Assembly: GCA_038244815.1 (NCBI GenBank)
Contig: JBBRTB010000040.1
Span: forward strand, 1 to 29,061
DNA length: 29,061 nt
Reading direction: 5' to 3'
DNA from: DASVHS01 sp038244815
GTDB lineage: Bacteria > Acidobacteriota > Thermoanaerobaculia > Gp7-AA8
Part shown: one piece after another, positions 1 to 6,277 of the stretch
Layout of the letters: every line of letters starts with the position of its first letter
Position numbering within the stretch: position 1 is the stretch's first letter
Notes under the pieces: generated by a model
Seen by the model: only the letters and a program-made list of their open reading frames with translations
Database searches by the model: none
Told to the model about the DNA's origin: nothing
Translations under genes and position numbers: made by a program

Positions 1-146
1 AGGGGAGTTGTGACCATGACCGGTCTCCTTTCAATGAGATCCGATCACTGCCCCTTCGCCGGTCATTCCACATGGGCACCGATCCCTTCACAGGCCCACA
101 GGCGAACAGCATTCAAGGTCGCGAAGCGCGCCGCGTCAGCGGCTTC
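1..146. other. Tail of a truncated first cassette, no recognisable gene
   Basis: This is the part of a cassette lying left of the first attC site; its beginning is outside the window. Two plus-strand frames are open across it, but both run through the attC site and neither translation resembles a protein family I know. I see no convincing gene here. A gene ending upstream of base 1, or one on the minus strand, cannot be excluded. Confidence 0.4.
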
Positions 147-244
147 GTCCAACTCGGCGCTCAAGCGGACTTCGGCCCGCCATTTGTTACTATGCCGGCA
201 CGTTCCTAGCGTGGGCCGAAGCCGCTTAGCTGGGAACGTTGGGC
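147..244 (+). other. attC recombination site 1
   Basis: The left core GTCCAAC is at 147-153 and the right core GTTGGGC at 238-244. The inner arms pair well: the left arm contains GCTCAAGCGGACTTCGGCCC and the reverse complement of the right arm reads GCTAAGCGGCTTCGGCCC, so a few bases are left unpaired, as the integrase needs for strand choice. The 98-bp length is within the normal attC range. Confidence 0.85.
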
Positions 245-292
245 GGACGGAGCCACGAATCCCGCGTCCGGGGAACCACCCTTGCCTCGGTG

Positions 293-298
293 TAGAAT
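293..298 (+). promoter_or_regulatory. Candidate -10 element for a leaderless cassette transcript
   Basis: TAGAAT lies six bases before the antitoxin ATG at 305. Transcription would then begin at or within a base or two of the start codon. No Shine-Dalgarno sequence precedes the ATG. I see no good -35 hexamer. The HicB cassette has the same arrangement (TATCAT, six-base gap). Confidence 0.45.
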
Positions 299-304
299 CA
301 TCGC

Positions 305-523
305 ATGAGTAGGCTTCTCGAAAAGGCGATGGCAGAGGCCGCAAAACTCCCCGAGCTCGAGCAGGACGCGGTCGGCGCATGGATTCTGGCCGAGTTGGAG
401 TCTGAGCGTAGGTGGGACGCTCTGTTCGCCAGATCGCAGGATGTCCTGACCAAGCTGACTGGGGAGGCGCGTCAGGAATACCGCGCCGGCCTGACGGAGC
501 CTTTGGATCCGGACAAGCTGTGA
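305..523 (+). CDS. Antitoxin of a ParDE/RelBE-like cassette-borne toxin-antitoxin pair
   Basis: The gene encodes a 72-residue acidic protein, expected to neutralise the toxin encoded by the overlapping downstream gene and probably to repress the pair. It begins with a helical segment (LLEKAMAEAAKLPELEQDA) followed by WILAELESERRWDALFARSQ, a pattern I recognise from small antitoxins that precede ParE/RelE-type toxins in many environmental bacteria. The stop overlaps the toxin start by four bases (GTGA at 520-523), so the two are translationally coupled. A candidate -10 element lies six bases before the ATG and there is no ribosome-binding site, which suggests leaderless expression. Family assignment rests on memory of sequence style and gene order; the DNA-binding fold is not evident from sequence alone. 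Confidence 0.72.
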   Translation: MSRLLEKAMAEAAKLPELEQDAVGAWILAELESERRWDALFARSQDVLTKLTGEARQEYRAGLTEPLDPDKL

Positions 524-792
524 AGTCGCGCACGACGCGCGAATTTAGAAAGCTGCTTGCATCGCTTCCAAGTGACGTCCGCGAACAGGCCCGCACGTCG
601 TACCGGCTATTCGCGAACAATCCTCACCACCCAAGTCTCCATTTCAAGCAGGTACACGTCACGGAACCGGTATTCTCAGCACGAGTTGGCCGCAGCTATC
701 GTGCGGTCGGCCTTGTAGAGGAAAAAGACGTGATCGTCTGGTTCTGGGTTGGCCCTCACGAGCAGTATGAAAGGCTGCTCGCCAATCGCTGA
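520..792 (+). CDS. ParE/RelE-superfamily toxin
   Basis: The gene encodes a 90-residue basic protein of the RelE/ParE toxin fold; members either cleave mRNA at the ribosome or poison gyrase, and the sequence does not decide which. The pattern FRKLLASLPSDVREQARTSY, then a segment ending in HPSLHFKQV, then FSARVGRSYRAVGL and IVWFWVGPHEQYERLL, matches the helix-helix-strand order of the family. I start it at GTG 520 because it overlaps the antitoxin stop (GTGA) and an upstream start would run through the antitoxin in another frame. It ends seven bases before the left core of attC 2, as expected of a cassette gene. Toxin and antitoxin form a single cassette. Confidence 0.78.
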   Translation: MKSRTTREFRKLLASLPSDVREQARTSYRLFANNPHHPSLHFKQVHVTEPVFSARVGRSYRAVGLVEEKDVIVWFWVGPHEQYERLLANR

Positions 793-798
793 CCCGCC

Positions 799-902
799 GC
801 CTAACTCTGGGTTGCAGCCGACGTGGCCCGCTGCGCCACTGAGTCCCCGGTTGAGCTACCATGGCGTCGCGGGCCACGCGGCTGAACCTTGGTCCGTTAG
901 AA
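799..902 (+). other. attC recombination site 2
   Basis: The left core GCCTAAC is at 799-805 and the right core GTTAGAA at 896-902 (the last base departs from GTTRRRY). The arms are strongly complementary: left GTTGCAGCCGACGTGGCCCG against GTTCAGCCGCGTGGCCCGC from the reverse complement of the right side, differing by single unpaired bases. It directly follows the toxin stop. Confidence 0.85.
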
Positions 903-946
903 CGCCGAACACCTGTCCATCGGCGGCGGCAAGCCAGATTGAGACC

Positions 947-1330
947 GTGACGCAACCGCACGACCAATTCGCAAAACGTTGGCGAATCACATCCGTGATC
1001 GGCTGGGACGAATCCGACCTTGATCTGCTTGGCCCCGCATTCATCGAGTTCGATCGCAATGGAACCGGAAACCTTCAGGTTCTCGCAATCGAAGCCGGCA
1101 TCGACTGGCGAATGCGAAGCGAGACCGACGACGAGGCTATCGAATGGTCCTGGATGGGAGATGATGACGGAACCGAAACATCCGGCCGCGGCCAAGCACA
1201 GCTCGCAGAGGACGGTTTGGTGGGCACCTTGTTTATTCACCTTGGAGACGACCTGCAGTTTCGTGCGTCGCCGAGCAAACTGCGACCACCGAAGACGGCG
1301 AAAAGACCGGCGTCCAGGGTTCAAGGGTGA
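947..1330 (+). CDS. Cassette-encoded small protein of unknown function
   Basis: The gene encodes a predicted 127-residue soluble acidic protein with no signal peptide or membrane segment. The central part (DLDLLGPAFIEFDRNGTGNL, then IEAGIDWRMR, EWSWMGDDDG, SGRGQAQL, GTLFIHLGDD) resembles a small uncharacterised family I have seen scattered through environmental bacteria, often near mobile DNA. Its conserved features are the FIEF, EWSW-G and IFIH-GDD motifs. Function is unknown. I chose GTG 947 because the frame upstream of it reads through attC 2 and gives meaningless sequence; no clear ribosome-binding site is present. The basic tail (after residue 107) departs from the family pattern and may be cassette-specific. 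It is the only gene of its cassette. Confidence 0.6.
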   Translation: MTQPHDQFAKRWRITSVIGWDESDLDLLGPAFIEFDRNGTGNLQVLAIEAGIDWRMRSETDDEAIEWSWMGDDDGTETSGRGQAQLAEDGLVGTLFIHLGDDLQFRASPSKLRPPKTAKRPASRVQG

Positions 1331-1424
1331 ACTGCAACGGACGCGAACCGCTGCGTTTCTGTGTCCCGAGTTCTATAGTTCATCGCGTCGCGGTCCGCGC
1401 CAGTGAACCGCAGAGCCGTTGGGC
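1326..1424 (+). other. attC-like recombination site 3 (degenerate)
   Basis: A good right core GTTGGGC lies at 1418-1424, directly before the next cassette. The matching left core would be GGTGAAC at 1326-1332, overlapping the preceding stop codon; it departs from RYYYAAC. Arm complementarity is weaker than at the other three sites, so the left boundary is uncertain. Position and spacing support it. Confidence 0.55.
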
Positions 1425-1451
1425 GTTGGAATTTGAGGCGCCCACCCGAGG

Positions 1452-1457
1452 TATCAT
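1452..1457 (+). promoter_or_regulatory. Candidate -10 element for leaderless hicBA
   Basis: TATCAT lies six bases before the hicB ATG at 1464, the same geometry as the promoter of the first toxin-antitoxin cassette. No ribosome-binding site intervenes. Confidence 0.42.
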
Positions 1458-1463
1458 CCGGGG

Positions 1464-1682
1464 ATGACGACGTGGACCGCAGTTTATGTCGAGGTACCCG
1501 AGGGCTACGCGGCTTTCGTCGAGGAACTCCCGGGAGCCAACGCTCAGGGCGCCACTTTGGCTGAAGCTCGGGAGAACCTGCAGGAGGCTATCGAACTCGT
1601 CCTTGATGCAAACCGTACCCTGGCCGAAGAAGCGTTGGCCGGCCGCCGTGCGATCAAGGAAGATCTCCCAATCGCGGGATGA
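1464..1682 (+). CDS. hicB: HicB-family antitoxin
   Basis: The gene encodes a 72-residue partial-RNase-H-fold antitoxin that would bind and inhibit the HicA toxin encoded next. The sequence has the HicB signature: an N-terminal strand (WTAVYVEVPEGYAAFVEELP), the Gly/Ala turn (GANAQGATLAEARENLQEAI) and a helical end (ELVLDANRTLAEEAL). It is the short form of the family and lacks a C-terminal DNA-binding domain, so autoregulation may depend on another factor. Its stop overlaps the hicA start (ATGA, 1679-1682). The order hicB before hicA is common for this subtype. A -10-like element six bases upstream suggests leaderless transcription from a cassette-borne promoter. Confidence 0.9.
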   Translation: MTTWTAVYVEVPEGYAAFVEELPGANAQGATLAEARENLQEAIELVLDANRTLAEEALAGRRAIKEDLPIAG

Positions 1683-1864
1683 AACGTCGAGATCTTCTTC
1701 GACACCTTGAGGACCACGGCTGCGAACTGCTTCGCGAAGGGAGTCGGCATTCTGTGTTCGTCAACCGTGCGACCGGAAGGTCATCAACGGTGCCGCGGCA
1801 CAACGAAGTGAACAATTTTACGGCCGTGAAGATTTGCCGTGATCTTCAAATTCCCACGCCATAA
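1679..1864 (+). CDS. hicA: HicA-family mRNA interferase toxin
   Basis: The gene encodes a 61-residue dsRBD-like toxin that cleaves mRNA independently of the ribosome. It shows the family pattern: MKRRDLLRHLEDHGCELLRE, the GSRHSVFVN loop with the catalytic histidine at residue 24, then PRHNEVNNFTAVKICRDL. Length is typical. It is translationally coupled to hicB by a four-base overlap and ends five bases before attC 4, so hicBA is one cassette. Such modules are thought to stabilise cassette arrays by killing cells that lose them. All key residues appear intact. Confidence 0.92.
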   Translation: MKRRDLLRHLEDHGCELLREGSRHSVFVNRATGRSSTVPRHNEVNNFTAVKICRDLQIPTP

Positions 1865-1869
1865 CCGAC

Positions 1870-1987
1870 GCCCAACTCGGCCGCTCAAGCTGACACGGCG
1901 CCGTTCGCTGGCAACTCCTTGCCCAAGCTTTCGCGCTCAGGACGCTGGCATCTGAAGCGCGGCGCAGCTTAGCGGCAAACGTTAGCC
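1870..1987 (+). other. attC recombination site 4
   Basis: The left core GCCCAAC is at 1870-1876 and the right core GTTAGCC at 1981-1987. Arms pair as GGCCGCTCAAGCTG against TGCCGCTAAGCTG (reverse complement of the right side). At 118 bp it is the longest of the four. It is the last site I can find; beyond it lies transposase debris, so it marks the distal end of the recognisable array. Confidence 0.8.
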
Positions 1988-2024
1988 CGCGCTGGCTTGA
2001 GAGTCCCTGAAGGGAGCACGGTCC

Positions 2025-2372
2025 AAGCGCTCGACGGTGATGTGATGCGCGGCGAACCAGGCGACCGCGCGTTCGAGGAACGTGCAGGCAGTCTCGCCGC
2101 GTTCGTCAGGAAGTAGTTCGGAGTACGAGAGATGGGATGCGTCGTCGGTGGCGACGTGGAGGAACTCGAAGCCCTAGCGCAGGAATCCGAACGAGCGCTT
2201 TCGGGTGACGCGATGGCCCGGTCGGTCGAAGCGTCCGAGCCGCTTGGTAGCGACGTGAATCAGCTCTCCGGGCCGCTCGCGCTCATACCGGATCGGCGCG
2301 GCTGACGCCGTAGCGGACGGCGAGCTCGGTAATCGTATAGAACCCGCTCAGGTAGTCGTCGTTAAATCGCCT
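2025..2372 (-). pseudogene. IS481-family transposase remnant
   Basis: Two pieces of an IS3/IS481-type DDE transposase are readable on the minus strand. An N-terminal piece (about 2372-2290) reads YLSGFYTITELAVRYGVSR, the helix-turn-helix region. After a frame change and loss of some 70 codons, a catalytic-core piece (about 2300-2027) reads YERERPGELIHV, then FEFLHVATDDASHLSYSELL and FLERAVAWFAAHHITVERL. The core has an in-frame TAG (2174-2176) and stops where the second catalytic Asp (TDNG motif) should follow. No terminal inverted repeats are seen. It is non-functional and lies between the distal attC site and the chromosomal genes. Confidence 0.8.
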
Positions 2373-2414
2373 CCTTCGCACGGGAGAAGTGTTACCCATG
2401 TCCCCGGTCTGTAC

Positions 2415-2468
2415 GGTAGCCGGTTCTGGCCGAGCACCCAGCAACCCAGCGACCCCGGCGACCCAGCG
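2415..2468. repeat. Short mosaic repeat (GGTAGCC / GAGCACC / CGACCCAG units)
   Basis: In order the segment holds GGTAGCC, GGTT, GAGCACC, CAGCAACC, CAGCGACC and CGACCCAG, ending four bases before the stop codon of the minus-strand gene at 2472. The same unit types in the same order make up a longer region at 11322-11461, which also abuts the 3' end of a minus-strand gene. Function is unknown; it could act at the RNA level as a terminator or be a dispersed repeat family. Confidence 0.65.
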
Positions 2469-2471
2469 AAA

Positions 2472-3902
2472 CTACCACTGTCCGCTAACGAGGTACTCGT
2501 TGATCGACTTCGCTGCTTTGCGGCCGGCGCCCATGGCCAGGATGACGGTAGCGCCGCCGGTGACGATGTCGCCGCCGGCGAAGACGCCGTGCTTCGACGT
2601 GCGCAGGGTCTCCGGATCCGCCTCGATGTAGTTCTTGCGGGTGGTCTTGAGATCGGGGGTGGTCGACTGCACCAGTGGATTCGCCGAGGTTCCCACCGCC
2701 ACGATCACGAGCGAGGCATCGATGACGAATGCGGAGTCCGGCACGGCGACCGGTTTGCGCCGTCCGTCGGGGCCCGGCTCGCCGAGCTCCATGCGCACGC
2801 AGCGGACACCGGTCAGCCAGCCGCGCTCGTCGCCGATCATCTCGATCGGATTCGTGAGCATCTGGAAGTCGACGCCTTCTTCGCGGGCGTGTTTGACCTC
2901 TTCCTTGCGCGCGGGCATCTCCTGCTCGCTGCGGCGGTAGACGAGCGAAGCTTTGCGCGCGCCGAGCCGCAGCGCGGTACGCACCGCGTCCATCGCCGTA
3001 TTGCCTCCGCCGACGACAACCACGTCTTTTCCGCGGCAGTCGTACACGGGCTCGTCGTATTCGGGAAAGCGATAGGCGCGCATCAGGTTGATGCGGGTGA
3101 GGAACTCGTTCGCCGAGTAGACGCCGTTGAGGTTCTCGCCGGGCACGCCGAGGAATTGCGGCAGGCCGGCGCCGGTAGCGACGAACACGGCGTCGTAGCG
3201 TTCTTCGCCGAGCAACTCGTCGATGGTCACCGTCTTGCCGATGACCACGTTGGTCTCGAACTGCACGCCGCGCTTCCGCAGCACGTCCACTTCCTGGCGA
3301 ACGATGTCCTTCGGCAGCCGGAACTCCGGGATGCCGTAGACCAGCACGCCGCCGAGCTCGTGGAGCGCTTCGAAGACGCGGACCTCGTGCCCGTTCTGGA
3401 TGAGATCCCCGGCGGCGCTCAGGCCTGCCGGTCCGCTGCCGACGATGGCCACGCGCTTTCCGGTGGCCGGAGCATTCTGGGGGATGCCGATCTGTCCAGT
3501 TTCCCGTTCGTAGTCGGCGACGAAGCGCTCCAGGTGACCGATGGCCAGCGATTCGACACGCTTGGTCATCAGGCAGTCGCCCTCGCACTGATCTTCCTGC
3601 GGGCAGACGCGTCCGGTGATCGCCGGCAGGGCGTTGTCCTCGCGGATCTTGGCGGCGGCGCCGAGGTAATCGCCCTCGATGATGAGGGCGACGAACTCTT
3701 TGACCTTCACCCCGACCGGGCATCCGATGGTGCAGGTCGGTCTGGCGCAGGCCAGGCAGCGAAGCGCCTCTTCTTTGGCCAGGTCGGCGCGAAATCCGAG
3801 GTTCACTTCCTCGAAGCTGTGGCTGCGCTCGTGGGCGGGGCGCTCCGGCATGTGTTGCCGGGGCATCTTCATCCGCTCTTTGTTGGGTACGGTGTTAGGC
3901 AT
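2472..3902 (-). CDS. NfnB/SudA-type FAD and Fe-S oxidoreductase subunit (glutamate synthase small-chain-like)
   Basis: The gene encodes a 476-residue flavoprotein of the family that includes the glutamate synthase small chain, sulfide dehydrogenase SudA and NfnB of electron-bifurcating NADH-ferredoxin:NADP+ oxidoreductase. The N-terminus carries cysteines for two Fe-S clusters (C49, C52, C57, C61; C100, C106, C110). The FAD-binding GSGPAG is at about 155-160 and a second dinucleotide site VVGGGNTAMDAV is near 295. The C-terminal GGDIVTGGATV is the FAD-domain end signature. ATG 3902 overlaps the end of the NfnA-like gene by eight bases, and extending further would run through that gene in another frame. 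No glutamate synthase large chain is adjacent; pairing with an NfnA-like gene favours an Nfn/Sud role. Whether it bifurcates electrons cannot be told from sequence. Confidence 0.85.
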   Translation of the reverse strand: MPNTVPNKERMKMPRQHMPERPAHERSHSFEEVNLGFRADLAKEEALRCLACARPTCTIGCPVGVKVKEFVALIIEGDYLGAAAKIREDNALPAITGRVCPQEDQCEGDCLMTKRVESLAIGHLERFVADYERETGQIGIPQNAPATGKRVAIVGSGPAGLSAAGDLIQNGHEVRVFEALHELGGVLVYGIPEFRLPKDIVRQEVDVLRKRGVQFETNVVIGKTVTIDELLGEERYDAVFVATGAGLPQFLGVPGENLNGVYSANEFLTRINLMRAYRFPEYDEPVYDCRGKDVVVVGGGNTAMDAVRTALRLGARKASLVYRRSEQEMPARKEEVKHAREEGVDFQMLTNPIEMIGDERGWLTGVRCVRMELGEPGPDGRRKPVAVPDSAFVIDASLVIVAVGTSANPLVQSTTPDLKTTRKNYIEADPETLRTSKHGVFAGGDIVTGGATVILAMGAGRKAAKSINEYLVSGQW

Positions 3903-4761
3903 TCGAGCATGCTCCTCGCACCCGGGACACTTCTTCCTCGCGGTGCTCGAGGAAGTGCGCCAGCGCCTTCTGCTCCGACTGGCGATACATGGCGTTGCGC
4001 TGCGTGAGCACGGCGAAATCGACGGTGTGTGCGTCGAACTCGGGACCGTCGACGCAGGCGAACTTGCTCTCGTTGCCGACGGAAACGCGGCAGCCACCGC
4101 ACATGCCGGTGCCGTCGACCATGATGGAGTTGAGGCTGACCATGGTCTTGATCCGGGAGGGGCGGGTGGTTTCGGCGACGGCCCGCATCATCGGCACCGG
4201 ACCGATGGCCAGGACGTAGTCGATCTCCAGTTCGGCGATCAGCTCGCGGAGCTTGCCCGTGACCAGACCCTTCTCGCCGTAGCTGCCGTCGTCGGTCATG
4301 ACGAACAGCTCGTCGCTGACCGCGGCCACTTCGTTCTCGAGGATGAGCAGGTCCTTCGTCCGTGCGCCGAGGATGGCGATGACGTGGTTGCCGGCGTCGT
4401 GCAGTGCGCGCGCGGTTGGCAGCGCGATGGCGGTGCCTACGCCGCCGCCGATCACGACGCAGCGTCCGTACGATTCGACCTCCGACGGTTTCCCGAGCGG
4501 GCCGACGACGTCGAGGATGGCGTCACCGGCGCCGAGCTCGTTGAGGAGCGAGGTGGTCTTGCCGATGGCCTGCACCACCAGCGTGATCGAGCCACGCTCC
4601 GGATCGGATGCTTTGATCGTCAGCGGAATCCGTTCGCCGGCCTCGTGCACGCGGATGATCACGAACTGGCCCGGCTGCTGTTTGCGGGCGATGCGCGGCG
4701 CGTCGATCTCGAACTGCTTGACTCCGGGGCCGAGGGTGGTGGCTTCGAGGATGCGGAACAG
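3895..4761 (-). CDS. NfnA/SudB-type ferredoxin-NADP+ reductase subunit, apparent CTG start
   Basis: The gene encodes a 288-residue FAD/NAD(P)H/[2Fe-2S] subunit expected to pair with the NfnB-like protein. Seen: the FAD-domain pattern GQFVIIRVHEAGERIPLTI, the nucleotide-binding VIGGGVGTAIALPTARAL, and a C-terminal cluster region MCGGCRVSVGNESKFACVDG. The first in-frame common start is GTG 4662, but it falls inside the first beta strand and loses 33 conserved-looking residues (FRILEATTLGPGVKQFEIDA and on). CTG 4761 gives the full-length family N-terminus and is preceded by AAGGAG at 4773-4768 with a six-base gap. The Shine-Dalgarno sequence overlaps the end of the tpl gene, so the two are coupled. 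No GTG, TTG or ATG lies between it and the tpl stop in this frame. Confidence 0.83.
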   Translation of the reverse strand: MFRILEATTLGPGVKQFEIDAPRIARKQQPGQFVIIRVHEAGERIPLTIKASDPERGSITLVVQAIGKTTSLLNELGAGDAILDVVGPLGKPSEVESYGRCVVIGGGVGTAIALPTARALHDAGNHVIAILGARTKDLLILENEVAAVSDELFVMTDDGSYGEKGLVTGKLRELIAELEIDYVLAIGPVPMMRAVAETTRPSRIKTMVSLNSIMVDGTGMCGGCRVSVGNESKFACVDGPEFDAHTVDFAVLTQRNAMYRQSEQKALAHFLEHREEEVSRVRGACSNA

Positions 4762-4767
4762 GGCGGT

Positions 4768-4773
4768 CTCCTT
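4768..4773 (-). promoter_or_regulatory. Ribosome-binding site that supports a CTG start
   Basis: AAGGAG on the minus strand, overlapping the last codons of tpl, lies six bases before CTG 4761. It is the only strong Shine-Dalgarno sequence near the beginning of the NfnA-like gene; GTG 4662 has none. Confidence 0.6.
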
Positions 4774-4774
4774 T

Positions 4775-6175
4775 TCAGACCAGAGCGGGCTGCTCGACGC
4801 GCACGGGCATGGGCGCGAATCGGGCCGTGAAGAAGCGCAGCGACGGTGGTTCGTAGGTCATCGTCAGTCCGTGAACTTCGTCGCGGCGGGCGAAGAGCGA
4901 CTTCACCGACCAGGCCACGACGTCCATGTGGTTGTTCGTGTAGACGCGGCGGGGAATCGTCAACCGGACGAGCTCGAGCGCGCAGCGGCGGTTCGCGCCG
5001 GTCACGCCATCGCGGCCCGCGGAGACGATGCCTCGCTCCATCGAGCGCACGCCGCTGTCGACGTAGAGCGCTGCTGCCAGCGCCTGCGCTGGAAACTGTT
5101 CCTGGTCGAGATGGGGGAGGAAGCGGCGGGCGTCGAGAAAGACCGCGTGTCCGCCGATGGGCACGACGATGGGAACGCCCGCTTCGAGGAGCTGCGTGCC
5201 GAGATAGCGGACCTGGGCGATGCGGCTGGCGATGTAGGCGTCGTCGACCATCTCGTAGATGCCCTGGGCGATCGCTTCCATGTCCCGGCCGGCCAGACCG
5301 CCGTAGGTGGGCATGCCTTCGAAGATGACGACCTGCTCGCGGGCCTGCTGCAGGATGGCCGGGTCGTTCATGGCCAGGAATCCGCCGATGTTGACGAGGC
5401 AGTCTTTCTTCGCCGACATCGTGCAGCCGTCGAAGTACGACATCATCTCTTTGAGGATGGTCCGCACGGGCTGCTCGCTGTAGCCGTCCTCACGCTCCTT
5501 GATGAACCAGGCGTTTTCCACCGCGCGCGTGGCGTCGCACCACAGGCGGATGCCGAACATGCTGCACAGCTCGCGCACCGCACGCAGGTTGGCCATCGAG
5601 ACGGGCTGGCCTCCCGCGAGATTCACGGTGCAGCCCACGTTGACGTAGGGGATGTTGTCGGGGCCGGCGCGCTCGATGATGTCGGTCAGCCTGCCGATGT
5701 CCACGTTGCCCTTGAACGGATGGCGGGAAGCGGGATCGTGCGCTTCATCGATGATGACGTCCACGAACTGGCCGCCCTGCATCTCCTGGTGCACGCGCGT
5801 GGTGGTGAAGTACATGTTGCCCGGAATCACGTGTCCGGGTCGGATGAGGATGCGCGAGATGAGATGCTCGGCGCCGCGCCCCTGATGGGTGGGCACCATG
5901 AACTTGAATCCGTAGATCTCCTGGACGGCCCGTTCCATGTTGAAGAACGAGCGCGCTCCGGCGTACGACTCGTCGCCCATCATCATGGCCGACCACTGGC
6001 GGTCGCTCATGGCGTTGGTGCCGCTATCGGTCAGGAGGTCGATGTAGACGTCGTCGCTCCTGAGGAGAAACGTGTTGTAGCCGGCTGCGGCGATGGCGCT
6101 CTCGCGTTCGGCGCGCGTCGTCATTCGCAGTGTTTCGATGGACTTGATCTTCCAGGGCTCAGCAGTCGGGCGCAT
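4775..6175 (-). CDS. tpl: Tyrosine phenol-lyase (beta-tyrosinase)
   Basis: The gene encodes a PLP enzyme that splits L-tyrosine to phenol, pyruvate and ammonia (EC 4.1.99.2). The 466-residue protein aligns without gaps to Citrobacter freundii TPL at every key position I checked: Tyr71, Arg100, Phe123, Thr124, Asn185, Asp214, Arg217, the PLP lysine Lys257 (SAKKD), Arg381 (SMERG), Arg404 and Phe448-Phe449. Arg381 and Thr124 separate TPL from tryptophanase. ATG 6175 is chosen because it gives this numbering and has GGAGG just upstream. It heads a three-gene operon with the NfnAB-like pair (the next start is 13 bases past the stop). A TGTGA-N6-TCACC site lies about 73 bases upstream of the ATG. 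Phenol would be the diagnostic product. Confidence 0.95.
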   Translation of the reverse strand: MRPTAEPWKIKSIETLRMTTRAERESAIAAAGYNTFLLRSDDVYIDLLTDSGTNAMSDRQWSAMMMGDESYAGARSFFNMERAVQEIYGFKFMVPTHQGRGAEHLISRILIRPGHVIPGNMYFTTTRVHQEMQGGQFVDVIIDEAHDPASRHPFKGNVDIGRLTDIIERAGPDNIPYVNVGCTVNLAGGQPVSMANLRAVRELCSMFGIRLWCDATRAVENAWFIKEREDGYSEQPVRTILKEMMSYFDGCTMSAKKDCLVNIGGFLAMNDPAILQQAREQVVIFEGMPTYGGLAGRDMEAIAQGIYEMVDDAYIASRIAQVRYLGTQLLEAGVPIVVPIGGHAVFLDARRFLPHLDQEQFPAQALAAALYVDSGVRSMERGIVSAGRDGVTGANRRCALELVRLTIPRRVYTNNHMDVVAWSVKSLFARRDEVHGLTMTYEPPSLRFFTARFAPMPVRVEQPALV

Positions 6176-6223
6176 GGGGGCCTCCCTCCGCAACGTAACA
6201 GGAGGCCGAACTGTCACATGGAA

Positions 6224-6251
6224 CGGTGAACACACCATCGGGTGATCACCG
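6224..6251. promoter_or_regulatory. Imperfect inverted repeat in the tpl leader region
   Basis: The arms are CGGTGAACAC at 6224-6233 and GTGATCACCG at 6242-6251 (nine of ten pairs, eight-base loop). It has no T-run, so it looks more like an operator than a terminator. It overlaps the CRP-like site at 6241-6256. Confidence 0.4.
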
Positions 6252-6256
6252 TCACA
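6241..6256 (-). promoter_or_regulatory. CRP/FNR-superfamily-like operator upstream of tpl
   Basis: The minus strand reads TGTGACGGTGATCACC, matching the TGTGA-N6-TCACA pattern of CRP sites at nine of ten arm positions. Its centre is about 73 bases before the tpl ATG, a workable place for an activator. Enterobacterial tpl and tnaA are CRP-dependent, which makes the match notable, but no regulator gene is in the window. Confidence 0.45.
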
Positions 6257-6277
6257 GGGACGGGAGCGCAGGCCGCT

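Larger units (their letters stand above)
1..1987 (+). mobile_element. Integron gene-cassette array (partial, no integrase in view)
   Basis: Short plus-strand genes alternate with imperfect inverted-repeat sites that have the attC layout: an RYYYAAC-type core at the left end, a GTTRRRY-type core at the right end, and nested complementary arms with a few unpaired bases. Sites lie at 147-244, 799-902, 1326-1424 and 1870-1987. Each gene or gene pair ends just before a site, as cassette genes do. Two of the three complete cassettes carry toxin-antitoxin pairs, a common cargo of sedentary chromosomal arrays. No intI gene or attI site is visible, so this is either the distal part of a chromosomal integron or an orphan attC cluster. 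Site orientation implies that any integrase would lie to the left of base 1. Confidence 0.82.

Noticed and set aside
63..620. Minus-strand open frame across attC 1 and the first antitoxin
   Set aside because: It runs through a recombination site and a recognisable antitoxin gene, and its Arg/Pro-rich translation looks non-coding.
659..1324. Minus-strand open frame opposite attC 2 and the orphan cassette gene
   Set aside because: It crosses attC 2 and both cassette genes; the plus-strand frame has the better family resemblance.
2472..3902. Glutamate synthase small subunit (GltD) in ammonia assimilation
   Set aside because: No large subunit is adjacent and the gene overlaps an NfnA-like partner, so an Nfn/Sud-type role fits better, though sequence alone does not exclude GltD activity.
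2589..4007. Long open plus-strand frame opposite the NfnB-like gene
   Set aside because: It is the antisense shadow of a well-conserved gene in GC-rich DNA; the translation has no family features. The same holds for plus-strand frames at 4298-6229, 6242-7987, 7861-9000 and 14022-15587, and minus-strand frames at 17872-19479, 19555-21024 and 25255-27141.
4775..6175. Tryptophanase as an alternative to tyrosine phenol-lyase
   Set aside because: Arg381 and Thr124 and the SMERG, CLVNIGGF and RRVYT segments match TPL, not tryptophanase, with no gaps in numbering.
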